Positions 23,781-32,242 of a DNA stretch of 64,000 nucleotides are shown here, one piece after another (position 1 is the stretch's first letter; each line of letters begins with the position of its first letter). The position numbers and the translations under genes were made by a program. The DNA lies in NCBI GenBank assembly GCA_963621245.1, contig CAVFCW010000004.1, positions 1-64,000 on the forward strand, in the 5' to 3' direction. Source of the DNA: SIG603 sp963621245 (GTDB lineage Bacteria > Bacillota > Clostridia > Oscillospirales > Acutalibacteraceae). The notes under the pieces are model-generated. The model saw only the letters and a program-made list of their open reading frames with translations. It searched no databases and was not told where the DNA came from.

Positions 23781-24414
23781 CAGAGAGAATTCTTATAAGC
23801 TAGCTTGGCTCAAAGCCTGTTGTAAGGCTTGTTTGGGGGGGCATATGAGCTTGTTTTCATAGGTATACAAATGAGCCGTTAAAGCGTTTAGGCGAGGTTC
23901 TTGGTGCTTTAAAGGTTCTTTAAAGGCTGATTATAATGAGGGCGGAATGTTCTCCATAATCTGTCGCATTGTTTTTGTCCTTTAAAAATCTGCTTATTGC
24001 ATTGCTTAGAATTGGGCTTCTCCCAAATCGAGCGAAAAACACGGTAGCACCGCACAATACCGAAAGTCTCGCATCGGTGACTGATAATTTGATTGTCGGG
24101 CAAAACTTGCTTTGAATAATACGGCAGTTTTATTTTGAACTTGTTGGGTTTGCAAACGGCTGTTATAGAACCGAAAGAGATTGAACACAAGATTTAGTGT
24201 GCCAATCATACAAACGATTTAGAAATTTCTCACTTTCACAAACAACAATATATAGTTTTTGAGTTTCTTGATTTATTGTAAAAATCATATAAAAAACAGA
24301 CTCGAAAAAGCTGAAAAAAGCTAAAAATCGAAAACGAAAAATCACTTAAAAGAAAAACTCACGAAAAACCGAAAGAAAAAGTCATTCGGATTGCCTTGGA
24401 AAAACCGTATTTTC
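23781..24414. other. Gene-free stretch before mnmE
   Basis: About 630 bases with no supported gene. Both strands have short frames, but none has a ribosome site together with plausible codon use. The longest (minus 23909-24190) would need a TTG start. A run of seven G at 23836-23842, the doubled CTTTAAAGG at 23909-23930, and an A-rich right end (24300-24390) are the only visible marks. A small RNA or a decayed gene is possible; I cannot identify either. Confidence 0.45.
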
Positions 24415-24443
24415 TTGACAATATCACGTTTTTTTCATATGAT
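24415..24443 (+). promoter_or_regulatory. Promoter of the mnmE-mnmG-rsmG unit
   Basis: TTGACA (24415-24420), a 17-base spacer and TATGAT (24438-24443). It lies inside a longer open frame of mnmE and so argues for the start codon at 24540. Confidence 0.85.
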
Positions 24444-24539
24444 AAAAGTTACGAAAAAATCTGTTTAAAACTATATGCCATATGCGTGATATTTGAAATA
24501 TTAGAAATATATCAGAGATATAAATATAAACACTTGAGA

Positions 24540-25955
24540 ATGAATAACGATTATAAGATTTACGAAAATATAAGCGATAACTTAGAAAACAGCGACACGA
24601 TAGCCGCAATTTCAACGCCGCTTGCTCCGGGAGGAATAGGCGTAATAAGGGTTTCGGGTAAGTTAGCAAGAGAGATTGCGGATAAGGTTTTCCGTTCGGC
24701 GGGCGGTAAAAAGCTGACCGAAATCGGCGGCTATCAGGCTCTTTACGGCGGTGTGTATTCTGTCGGCGGCGAAAAACTTGATGAGTGCGTTGCACTTAAT
24801 TTTGTCGCGCCGAGAAGCTTTACGGGGGAGGACACCGTGGAGCTTTCCTGCCACGGCGGCTTGTTCGTTTTGAGAAAAGTTCTTGAAGCTTTGTATGCTT
24901 GCGGCGCAAGGCCTGCCGAGGCGGGCGAGTTCACAAAAAGGGCTTTTCTCAACGGAAAAATGGATCTTGCTCAGGCGGAATCCGTTATGGATTTGATAAA
25001 TGCTTCGAGTTCTCAGTCGGCACGTGCGGCGCTAAGTGTGAAAGACGGCGCACTTTCAAAAAAAGTCGAGAAAATCACGGAATCGCTAATCGATCTCGGC
25101 TCGCATCTCGCCGCTTGGGCAGACTATCCCGATGACGATATTCCTCAGGTTGATGACGAGATGTTGTCCGAGCGACTTTCTTCTGCCGAAAAAGAGCTAA
25201 AAAAGCTGATTGACAGCTTTGATGCGGGAAAAATTTTGCGTCAGGGAGTTTCTACCGTCATAGTCGGAAAACCGAATGCGGGAAAATCCACGCTCATGAA
25301 TCTTCTTTCGGGATGCGAGAGAAGTATTGTCACGTCGATAGCGGGAACAACGAGAGATGTTGTCGAGGAGAGCGTCATGCTTGGCGATATTCCGCTAAGA
25401 CTTGCCGACACGGCCGGAATAAGGAATACCGACAATCCCGTTGAAAAAATCGGCGTTGAGATAGCCAAAAACAGGCTGAAATCGGCGGAGCTTATTTTTG
25501 CGGTTTTCGATTCCAGCGCACCGCTGACAAGCGAGGATGTCGGTTTAATCGAGGATATAAAGGGCATTCCGTCCGTTGCGATAATCAATAAATCGGATCT
25601 CGAAAGTAAAATCGATATAGAATATATTGAAAACAATTTTGATAATATTGTTTATATAAGTGCCTTGAATGGAGAGGGAATTGAGGAGCTCAAATCGACC
25701 GTCGAGAAGATTTTTGGCACGGGCGAGGTGGATTTCACGAGCGGAGTTCTCTACTCGGAGAGACAGAAAAATGACGCACTCAAGGCGCTTGAGGCGGTCA
25801 AAGAGGCAAAATCTGCTTTTGAGAACGGATTCACGCTCGACGCCGTAACGGTGAGCTGCGAGGGTGCCGTATCGGCACTTTTGGAGCTTACGGGACAAAA
25901 GGCAAGCGAAGAAATTGTCGCTTCCGTTTTTGAAAAATTCTGCGTCGGAAAATAA
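24540..25955 (+). CDS. mnmE: tRNA modification GTPase MnmE
   Basis: With MnmG it makes the 5-aminomethyl or carboxymethylaminomethyl group on U34 of tRNAs. The 471 residues have the folate-binding N-domain (TIAAISTPLAPGGIGVIRVSG from residue 20), a helical domain, and an inserted G domain with GKPNAGKST (243-251), GTTRD (269-273), DTAG (290-293) and NKSD. The C-terminal FCVGK carries the catalytic cysteine. The frame stays open upstream to 24396, but the promoter lies within that part, so the ATG at 24540 is used despite a weak ribosome site. mnmG and rsmG follow on the same strand. Confidence 0.95.
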   Translation: MNNDYKIYENISDNLENSDTIAAISTPLAPGGIGVIRVSGKLAREIADKVFRSAGGKKLTEIGGYQALYGGVYSVGGEKLDECVALNFVAPRSFTGEDTVELSCHGGLFVLRKVLEALYACGARPAEAGEFTKRAFLNGKMDLAQAESVMDLINASSSQSARAALSVKDGALSKKVEKITESLIDLGSHLAAWADYPDDDIPQVDDEMLSERLSSAEKELKKLIDSFDAGKILRQGVSTVIVGKPNAGKSTLMNLLSGCERSIVTSIAGTTRDVVEESVMLGDIPLRLADTAGIRNTDNPVEKIGVEIAKNRLKSAELIFAVFDSSAPLTSEDVGLIEDIKGIPSVAIINKSDLESKIDIEYIENNFDNIVYISALNGEGIEELKSTVEKIFGTGEVDFTSGVLYSERQKNDALKALEAVKEAKSAFENGFTLDAVTVSCEGAVSALLELTGQKASEEIVASVFEKFCVGK

Positions 25956-26016
25956 ATATCAAGCAGAATTTCAGATTTGACAAAAAGAAAGAAAAATAAT
26001 TATTGTGGGTCAATAT

Positions 26017-27924
26017 ATGGATAGCACTTTTGAAAAATTTACTAAAAACACATATTTTGCTGGTGAGTACGACGTTGCCGTAATCGGTGCGGGACACGCG
26101 GGAATCGAGGCTTCGCTTTCGTCCGCAAGGCTCGGCGCAAAGACCGTTTGTTTTACCATTAATATGGATGCAGTCGGCAACTGCCCGTGCAACCCCTCAA
26201 TCGGCGGAACAGCAAAGGGTCATCTCGTGAGGGAAATTGACGCCCTTGGCGGAGAGATGGGGAAAACCACGGACGAGGTATTTTTGCAGTCGAGAATGCT
26301 CAATCTCGGAAAAGGTCCCGCAGTCCACTCGCTTCGTGCTCAAATTGACAGGAACCATTATGCCAGAGTGATGAAGCACAAAATGGAACTGCAAAAAAAC
26401 CTCGACCTCAAACAAGCCGAAGTTGTGAATATTTCTCGAAACGATGATGGTAAATGGGTTCTCCTCACAAGAATGGGAGCACTCTACACATGCGCAAGCG
26501 TTGTAATCGCAACAGGCACATTTCTCGGCGGGAAAATTTTTGTCGGAGATGTCTCTTATGAGGGCGGTCCCGACGGAATGTTCCCCGCGGCCTTCCTCGG
26601 AAAGTCGCTGAAAGAACTCGGCTTGTCACTCAGAAGATTTAAAACGGGGACTCCCGCTCGAGTGCTCAAATCATCAATCGATTTTTCTGATCTCGAGGTT
26701 CAGGAGGGTGACGATCCTGTTGTTCCGTTCTCCTATGACAACGAGGACAAAAAGCTTAAAAATCAGGTGGTTTGTCATGTCAGCTGGACCAACGAAAACA
26801 CCAAAAAAGTTATAATGGATAATATCCATAAATCGCCCCTCTATTCTGGAATGATTGAGGGAGTGGGTCCCAGATATTGCCCATCGATTGAAGATAAGGT
26901 AGTGAGATTTTCAGAGAAGCCAAGACATCAGCTTTTCATAGAACCGTGCGGAAAAGAGACCGAAGAAATGTACTTACAGGGAATGAGCTCGTCACTCCCG
27001 GAAGAGGTTCAGTTAAAGTTCTACAAAACCATTAAAGGCTTGGAGAACGTTAAAGTTATGAGGTCGGCGTACGCTATCGAATATGACTGCGTTGACCCCG
27101 TTCAGATGAATTCAACCTTGGAATTCAGAGATTTCCCCGGACTTTTCGGAGCGGGACAGTTTAACGGAAGCTCCGGCTATGAGGAAGCTGCGGCTCAGGG
27201 GCTTATTGCCGGAATCAATGCTGCTCAAAAAGCGCTCGGCAAAGAGAGTTTTGTTCTCGGCAGAGATACTTCTTATATCGGAACTCTTATTGACGATCTC
27301 ATCACAAAGGGCTGCACCGATCCTTACAGAATGATGACATCGAGAAGCGAGTACCGCCTGATTTTAAGACAGGATAATGCTGATGAGAGATTAACGCCGT
27401 TTGGCAGAAAGCTCGGACTTATAAGCGATGAGAGATGGGCTCACTTTGAGAACAAAGAAAGACTCAAAAAAGAAGAAATCGAGAGAGCGGAAAACACGAT
27501 TTTTTCCCTGTCCGAGGAGCTCAATTCTATACTTGTTTCACGTGAAACATCACCCGTCACAACGGGCGTGAGACTTTCTGAACTGCTCAGAAGACCGCAG
27601 ATAAGTTATGACGATTTGACAGCAATCGATGTTAACCGTCCAGACTTGCCGAAGTACATTTTTGAGAACGTTCAGATAGAACTCAAATACGAGGGATACA
27701 TAAAAAGGCAGAAGGCGGACATCGCCGAGATGAGAAGACTTGAAAACAAGAAACTTCCGAAGGACACCGACTACAACACGATAACGAACTTGCGTCTTGA
27801 AGCAAAAGAAAAACTCAATCGTGTTAAGCCGGAAAATGTCGGTCAGGCAAGCAGAATAAGTGGCGTGAGCCCAGCCGATATAAGCGTTTTGCTCATTTGG
27901 CTTTCGGGCAAAAACCGAGGATAA
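26017..27924 (+). CDS. mnmG: tRNA uridine 34 modification enzyme MnmG
   Basis: This FAD-dependent partner of MnmE acts in the wobble-uridine modification. The 635 residues begin with a Rossmann motif (VAVIGAGHAGIEA, near 20-32), then NCPCNPSIGGTAKGH with the conserved cysteines. The middle holds the second signature GPRYCPSIEDK, and the C-terminal helical domain binds MnmE. A GTG at 26005 is an alternative start; neither has a strong ribosome site. A perfect 16-bp parS lies within the coding region (27534-27549) and reads through as VSRET. Confidence 0.96.
   Translation: MDSTFEKFTKNTYFAGEYDVAVIGAGHAGIEASLSSARLGAKTVCFTINMDAVGNCPCNPSIGGTAKGHLVREIDALGGEMGKTTDEVFLQSRMLNLGKGPAVHSLRAQIDRNHYARVMKHKMELQKNLDLKQAEVVNISRNDDGKWVLLTRMGALYTCASVVIATGTFLGGKIFVGDVSYEGGPDGMFPAAFLGKSLKELGLSLRRFKTGTPARVLKSSIDFSDLEVQEGDDPVVPFSYDNEDKKLKNQVVCHVSWTNENTKKVIMDNIHKSPLYSGMIEGVGPRYCPSIEDKVVRFSEKPRHQLFIEPCGKETEEMYLQGMSSSLPEEVQLKFYKTIKGLENVKVMRSAYAIEYDCVDPVQMNSTLEFRDFPGLFGAGQFNGSSGYEEAAAQGLIAGINAAQKALGKESFVLGRDTSYIGTLIDDLITKGCTDPYRMMTSRSEYRLILRQDNADERLTPFGRKLGLISDERWAHFENKERLKKEEIERAENTIFSLSEELNSILVSRETSPVTTGVRLSELLRRPQISYDDLTAIDVNRPDLPKYIFENVQIELKYEGYIKRQKADIAEMRRLENKKLPKDTDYNTITNLRLEAKEKLNRVKPENVGQASRISGVSPADISVLLIWLSGKNRG
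27534..27549. promoter_or_regulatory. parS site inside mnmG
   Basis: TGTTTCACGTGAAACA is a perfect 16-bp palindrome identical in form to the parS sequence bound by ParB/Spo0J. It occurs in frame inside the mnmG coding region, 2.3 kb upstream of parB. Confidence 0.92.
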
Positions 27925-27948
27925 TATGATGACAATATAAGAGGTAAA

Positions 27949-28725
27949 ATGGAAATAAGAGAAGAAAAAACTAACGATACAATCACCGAAAACACCGTGA
28001 TTGTACCCGATATAAAAGATGAACTTATTGCAAAGGCGAAAGAAGTCGGCGTAAAAGTGACAAAGGCTCAGGCTGAGAAATTTCAAAAATATCTTGAAAT
28101 GCTCCTTGAGTGGAACGAGAAAATAAACCTTACGGCAATAACCGATCCGAGCGAATGCGTGGTAAAGCACTTTGTCGATTCACTTCTGTTTCTTAAAACG
28201 GTGAGTCCCAAGCAAAACGCAAAGATAATCGATGTCGGAACAGGTGCGGGATTTCCCGGCATTCCGATTGCGATTATGCGCCCCGATGTGAAACTGACTT
28301 TGCTCGACAGTTTAAATAAGAGACTTGTTTTTCTGAAAGCCGTTTGCGATGAGCTTGGAATCGAAGCCGAGTTTGTGCATAAGAGAGCCGAGGAGGCAGG
28401 AAAAATCAAGGGAATGAGGGAGAGCTACGACATTGCGACCGCAAGAGCTGTGGCAAGGATGAATACCCTTTGTGAATATTGCATCCCCCTTATAAAGATG
28501 AAAGGCTTGTTTGTCGTCATGAAAGGTCCCGGACTCGAGGAAGAAATGGCAGAGGCCAAAAGAGCGATTTCTCTGCTCGGCTGTGAGGTTAAGAAAGAAG
28601 AAAGTTTCACTTTGCCGAACGATGAGAAGAGCGAGAGAAGAATTGCCATTCTGCAAAAGCTCCGTTTCACACCGAAAATATATCCGAGACACGGAAACAA
28701 GATAACAAAAGACCCAATTGTCTGA
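27949..28725 (+). CDS. rsmG: 16S rRNA (guanine-527-N7) methyltransferase RsmG
   Basis: RsmG methylates G527 of 16S rRNA using S-adenosylmethionine. The 258 residues have the SAM loop DVGTGAGFPGIPIA (95-108), the helical front LEWNEKINLTAI (53-64), and the ATARAVA segment near 160. The first 18 residues form a poorly conserved acidic extension. It follows mnmG by 24 bases in the usual order and ends the unit before a terminator. Confidence 0.95.
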   Translation: MEIREEKTNDTITENTVIVPDIKDELIAKAKEVGVKVTKAQAEKFQKYLEMLLEWNEKINLTAITDPSECVVKHFVDSLLFLKTVSPKQNAKIIDVGTGAGFPGIPIAIMRPDVKLTLLDSLNKRLVFLKAVCDELGIEAEFVHKRAEEAGKIKGMRESYDIATARAVARMNTLCEYCIPLIKMKGLFVVMKGPGLEEEMAEAKRAISLLGCEVKKEESFTLPNDEKSERRIAILQKLRFTPKIYPRHGNKITKDPIV

Positions 28726-28751
28726 TATTTCGCTAAATCGAATAAATTATC

Positions 28752-28787
28752 AAAATCGCTTCCAAACGGAGGCGATTTTACTTTTTG
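28752..28787 (+). terminator. Terminator after rsmG
   Basis: AAAATCGCTTCC pairs with GGAGGCGATTTT (stem 28752-28779) and is followed by ACTTTTTG. The remaining bases to parA (28788-29016) are AT-rich and hold only the parA promoter. Confidence 0.8.
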
Positions 28788-28895
28788 AGAAATAAAACTT
28801 TGAAAAATCTGCTAAAAAACAGAAAAAAGAGCAATAAAAACAATTTTGAGGAAGAAAAAAGCGCATTTTTCTAATCTCATATTGTTTGTAATCTG

Positions 28896-28924
28896 TTGTT
28901 ATTGAACTTTAAATATGATAAAAT
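28896..28924 (+). promoter_or_regulatory. Likely promoter of parAB
   Basis: TTGTTA (28896-28901), a 17-base spacer and TAAAAT (28919-28924), about 90 bases upstream of parA. Confidence 0.5.
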
Positions 28925-29016
28925 AAACAGGTTGAAGAAAATAAAACGATGGAAATTCCGAAAAAAGCAAGAAAAATCATAAAAATTCGGAAAAATCGGT
29001 CACAGGAGCGAAAAAT

Positions 29017-29787
29017 ATGTCAAAAATTATATCAGTTGCTAATCAAAAAGGCGGAGTGGGAAAAACAACCACCGCTGTTAATTTAGCCGCTTCTTTCGGA
29101 GAAAAAGGTAAAAAAGTACTTCTTATAGATATCGATCCGCAGGGGAACTCCACATCGGGACTCGGAATTGACAAGAGAAACGTAAAAGTAACAAGCTATA
29201 ACGTGCTTATGGAGGAATCCGATGCCGCATCGGCAGTGATTGAGACAGAGTTCAAAAATCTTTCTCTCATTCCGTCAAGCATGGATCTTTCTGCGGCAGA
29301 AATCGAGCTTGCAGACAAGGAAAAGCGCGAGCAGATTATGAAAAATGCGCTTGCGCCGATTCGTGCAAACTACGATTATATCGTTATCGACTGCCCGCCG
29401 TCACTCGGACTTATCACAATGGGCGCGCTTGTTGCTTCGGACACAATTCTCATACCGATTCAGTGCGAGTTTTATGCTCTCGAGGGACTTTCTCAGCTTA
29501 TGAATACCGTCAGAAGAGTTAAGAGACAGTACAACGAAAGACTTGATATTGAGGGCGTTCTCCTCACAATGTATGACGGCAGACTTAATCTCACTCAGCA
29601 GGTAGTGGGAGAGGTTAAGAAATTCTTCCCGAGAAAGGTGTTCTCAACTTCGATACCCCGTTCGGTAAGACTTTCGGAGGCTCCCGGATTCGGAATGCCC
29701 GTGCTTTACTACGACAAGAGCGGAAAGGGCACAAAAGCTTATTTGAAGCTTGCGGAAGAGATACTTGAGAACAACAGAGATCTGTAA
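29017..29787 (+). CDS. parA: Chromosome partitioning ATPase ParA (Soj)
   Basis: This Walker-type ATPase binds DNA as an ATP dimer and works with ParB in origin segregation; in Bacillus, Soj also controls DnaA. The 256 residues show the deviant Walker A KGGVGKTT (11-18), switch I near DIDPQGN, and Walker B YIVIDCPPSLG. All are intact. The short N-terminus without a helix-turn-helix marks a chromosomal type Ib protein. parB follows after a 12-base gap. Confidence 0.97.
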   Translation: MSKIISVANQKGGVGKTTTAVNLAASFGEKGKKVLLIDIDPQGNSTSGLGIDKRNVKVTSYNVLMEESDAASAVIETEFKNLSLIPSSMDLSAAEIELADKEKREQIMKNALAPIRANYDYIVIDCPPSLGLITMGALVASDTILIPIQCEFYALEGLSQLMNTVRRVKRQYNERLDIEGVLLTMYDGRLNLTQQVVGEVKKFFPRKVFSTSIPRSVRLSEAPGFGMPVLYYDKSGKGTKAYLKLAEEILENNRDL

Positions 29788-29799
29788 GAGGAAATGCGT

Positions 29800-30645
29800 A
29801 TGAAAAAAGGCGGACTCGGAAAGGGTCTTGATACAATTTTCGCTCAGAATATCGATGAGACAAGCGAAAATGTTAATATTAAAATAAATGATATAGAGCC
29901 GAACAGGGAACAGCCGAGAAAAGAATTTGACCCCGAAACTCTCACGGAGCTTGCAAATTCCATAGCTGAGCACGGCGTGCTTCAGCCGATTTTGGTTCGT
30001 CCGATATATGCCGGCGGTTATCAGTTGGTAGCCGGCGAGAGAAGATGGCGAGCTGCAAGAATTGCCGGTCTTACTGAAATTCCCGCAATAATAAGAGACA
30101 TGGACGACAGAGAGTTCATGGAAATTTCTCTTATTGAAAATTTGCAGCGTGAAGATCTCACTCCGATTGAAGAGGCAAGAGGAATAAACATGCTCATGGA
30201 GAGCTACGGTCTCACTCAGGATGAAGTAAGCAAATCGGTGGGAAAATCCCGTCCGGCAGTTGCCAATGCTTTGAGACTTTTAAAGCTTCCCGAGGACGTA
30301 CTCGAGATGATAGAAAACGGATTGCTTTCGGCGGGCCACGGCAGAACGCTTTTGGGTCTTGAGGACGAGAGCAAGATAGTCGGCATAGCGGATAAAGCCG
30401 CAGATGAGCAGATGAGCGTTCGAGAGCTCGAAAAGCTTGTCAAAAAAGAGAACTCCGCGCCCAAAAAGGTTAAGCCCAAAAAGCAGAACCACTATTTTGA
30501 GGAAGTGCGAATTGCTATGGGCGAGCACCTCGGCAGAAAAGTTACCGTCACGGGCAACAGAAAAAAAGGCGTTCTGCAAATTGAGTTTTACGGCGAAGAG
30601 GATTTGGCTGAGCTCGTAAAACAGCTTGAATCAAAAGAAGATTAA
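29800..30645 (+). CDS. parB: Chromosome partitioning protein ParB (Spo0J)
   Basis: ParB is a CTP-dependent DNA clamp that loads at parS, spreads, and recruits SMC. The 281 residues have the ParA-contact start KKGGLGKGLD, the CTP-binding motifs GERRWRAA (79-86) and ENLQREDL (113-120), a helix-turn-helix near 140-165, and a C-terminal dimer domain. I chose the second ATG (29800), eight bases after AGAGG; the first (29794) is only two bases away. A parS lies 40 bases after the stop, and another lies in mnmG. Confidence 0.97.
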   Translation: MKKGGLGKGLDTIFAQNIDETSENVNIKINDIEPNREQPRKEFDPETLTELANSIAEHGVLQPILVRPIYAGGYQLVAGERRWRAARIAGLTEIPAIIRDMDDREFMEISLIENLQREDLTPIEEARGINMLMESYGLTQDEVSKSVGKSRPAVANALRLLKLPEDVLEMIENGLLSAGHGRTLLGLEDESKIVGIADKAADEQMSVRELEKLVKKENSAPKKVKPKKQNHYFEEVRIAMGEHLGRKVTVTGNRKKGVLQIEFYGEEDLAELVKQLESKED

Positions 30646-30685
30646 TTTTAAGCAGGTCGGTGAAAAATCGATCTGTTTTTTTATG

Positions 30686-30701
30686 TGTTTCACGTGAAAC
30701 A
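30686..30701. promoter_or_regulatory. parS site downstream of parB
   Basis: A second perfect TGTTTCACGTGAAACA palindrome lies in the short gap after parB. It is the same sequence as the site inside mnmG, 3.15 kb away. Confidence 0.93.
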
Positions 30702-30737
30702 TAGTATCAAAAAAGCTGTTTGTTAATAAAAAACGGA

Positions 30738-30766
30738 TTGATAATTTCCACACGGTGGGGTACAAT
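30738..30766 (+). promoter_or_regulatory. Promoter of the Dabb/hydrolase pair
   Basis: TTGATA (30738-30743), a 17-base spacer and TACAAT (30761-30766), 38 bases upstream of the Dabb gene. Confidence 0.75.
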
Positions 30767-30804
30767 TAATTCACATAAATCTATAAATACGGAGAGTTAA
30801 TATT

Positions 30805-31095
30805 ATGGTTAAACACGTTCTTTTCAATAAGCTTAAAGATCCCACACCTGAGAACTGTCAGGCACTTTGCGATAAGTTCATGACAATGAAAGGCAATGTG
30901 CCTTGCGTTATCGATGTTGTCGCTTATCCCGATTTTCTCAGATCAAAGAGATCTTACGATGTAATTCTCGAGGTCACACTTGCATCAAAAGAGGATTTGA
31001 CCGTTTATGCAAACGATGAATTCCACTGCACTCAGATTAAGCCTTATGTTCATTCTGTACGTGAGAGCGGAATTTCAATCGATTACGAGTATTAA
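30805..31095 (+). CDS. Dabb-domain (stress-responsive A/B barrel) protein
   Basis: A 96-residue protein that consists of one dimeric alpha-beta barrel (Dabb) domain. The start MVKHVLFNKLKD, the middle SYDVILEVTLASKEDLTVYANDEFH and the end fit the family well. Such proteins often bind small molecules or are stress-induced; the activity of this one is unknown. ACGGAG precedes the ATG. The hydrolase gene follows after 28 bases and is probably in the same transcript. Confidence 0.8.
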   Translation: MVKHVLFNKLKDPTPENCQALCDKFMTMKGNVPCVIDVVAYPDFLRSKRSYDVILEVTLASKEDLTVYANDEFHCTQIKPYVHSVRESGISIDYEY

Positions 31096-31123
31096 TTTTA
31101 AATTAAAAAGGTGTGAGAGATAA

Positions 31124-32074
31124 ATGAATCCGATAACGATAGCGGTTATTGTTGTTTTGGCGATTGTCGCGCTTATATTTGCGGCAGGCTATGGCTTTTT
31201 CTCGTATTCGATTAAAAGAGTGGAGCCGAAACCGCAGAAAATGGATAACCCGAACGATCCTTGGGTGAAAATAGAACCTGTTCTCGCAAAGGGCAGAGAG
31301 TACATAGAGTCGTGTCCTTATGAGGAGTGGACAATAAAATCCGATGACGGCTTAAAGCTTTGGGGTCGATTTGTGCCCGCCTATGACGAGAACGGCAAAA
31401 TGAGCAAAAAGATAATTCTTATGACTCACGGCTACCACAGCTTCTATAACAATGATTTTGCGGTATCGTTTAAGTATTACCACGAGGCAGGTTACAGCGC
31501 ACTTTTGCCGCATCAGCGCTCACACGGAAACAGCGAGGGAAAGTATATCACTTTTGGAATAAAAGAGAGATACGATTGCCTTTTGTGGGCAAAGGAAATA
31601 GTCAAAAGGCTCGGCGATGATGTCGAGATAGCACTTTCGGGAGTATCCATGGGTTGCGCAACTGTCACAATGGCTCTTGGACTTGACTTGCCAAAGCAGG
31701 TTAAGTGCTGTATTTCCGATTGCGGTTATACCTCACCGTCAGATGAATTCAGAAGCGTTTTGCACGGCGACTATCATCTGCCGGATTTTCCGTTTATGCT
31801 CACGCAGAAATTCTACTGCAAGCTTATAGCCGATTTTGATATAGACGGCGTATCCACACTCGATGTTCTGAAAAAGAACGAGAGGCCTGTTCTGTTCATT
31901 CACGGCGGAAAGGATACTTTCGTGCCGACTGAAATGGGAAGAAAGAACTACGAGGCGTGCGTGGCACCGAAGGAACTCCTTATAATCGATGAAGCGCCTC
32001 ACGCACAGTCGTTTGATTTAGAACCCGATAAGTGCTGGGAGCATGTCTCTGCTTTCCTTAAAAAATATATGTAA
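31124..32074 (+). CDS. Membrane-anchored alpha/beta hydrolase
   Basis: An N-terminal membrane helix (residues 4-27) is followed by an alpha/beta-hydrolase domain of the acyl-peptidase/esterase type. Visible parts are the oxyanion strand ILMTHGYHS, the nucleophile elbow GVSMGC with Ser near residue 171, a late aspartate in GGKDTFVP, and the histidine in EAPHAQ. The 316-residue product resembles the YqkD group of Firmicutes. The substrate is unknown; esterase or peptidase activity on the outer or inner face of the membrane is possible. It shares a transcript with the Dabb gene. Confidence 0.82.
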   Translation: MNPITIAVIVVLAIVALIFAAGYGFFSYSIKRVEPKPQKMDNPNDPWVKIEPVLAKGREYIESCPYEEWTIKSDDGLKLWGRFVPAYDENGKMSKKIILMTHGYHSFYNNDFAVSFKYYHEAGYSALLPHQRSHGNSEGKYITFGIKERYDCLLWAKEIVKRLGDDVEIALSGVSMGCATVTMALGLDLPKQVKCCISDCGYTSPSDEFRSVLHGDYHLPDFPFMLTQKFYCKLIADFDIDGVSTLDVLKKNERPVLFIHGGKDTFVPTEMGRKNYEACVAPKELLIIDEAPHAQSFDLEPDKCWEHVSAFLKKYM

Positions 32075-32123
32075 TCTCAATCGGTTTTCAGTTAACAGAA
32101 ACACAGATAAATAACTTTGCGCT

Positions 32124-32156
32124 AAAAGCTCGGAAAAATTTTCTGAGCTTTTTTCT
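32124..32156 (+). terminator. Terminator after the hydrolase gene
   Basis: AAAAGCTC (32124-32131) pairs with GAGCTTTT (32145-32152), interior partly paired, with the T tract TTTTTTC. Confidence 0.8.
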
Positions 32157-32242
32157 TGTTTGTTTCCGTTTTGAGGGAAATATAAGCCGATAACGGGGGA
32201 TGAGTGAAAAGAAAATTAATCACTGCCTTGAAAGGAGATATT

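Noticed and set aside
23909..24190. 93-codon minus-strand frame in the jag-mnmE gap
   Set aside because: It needs a TTG start, has no Shine-Dalgarno sequence, and its composition is unlike the neighbours.
24396..24539. N-terminal extension of mnmE by 48 codons
   Set aside because: A consensus promoter (24415-24443) lies inside it, and family members start near the ATG at 24540.
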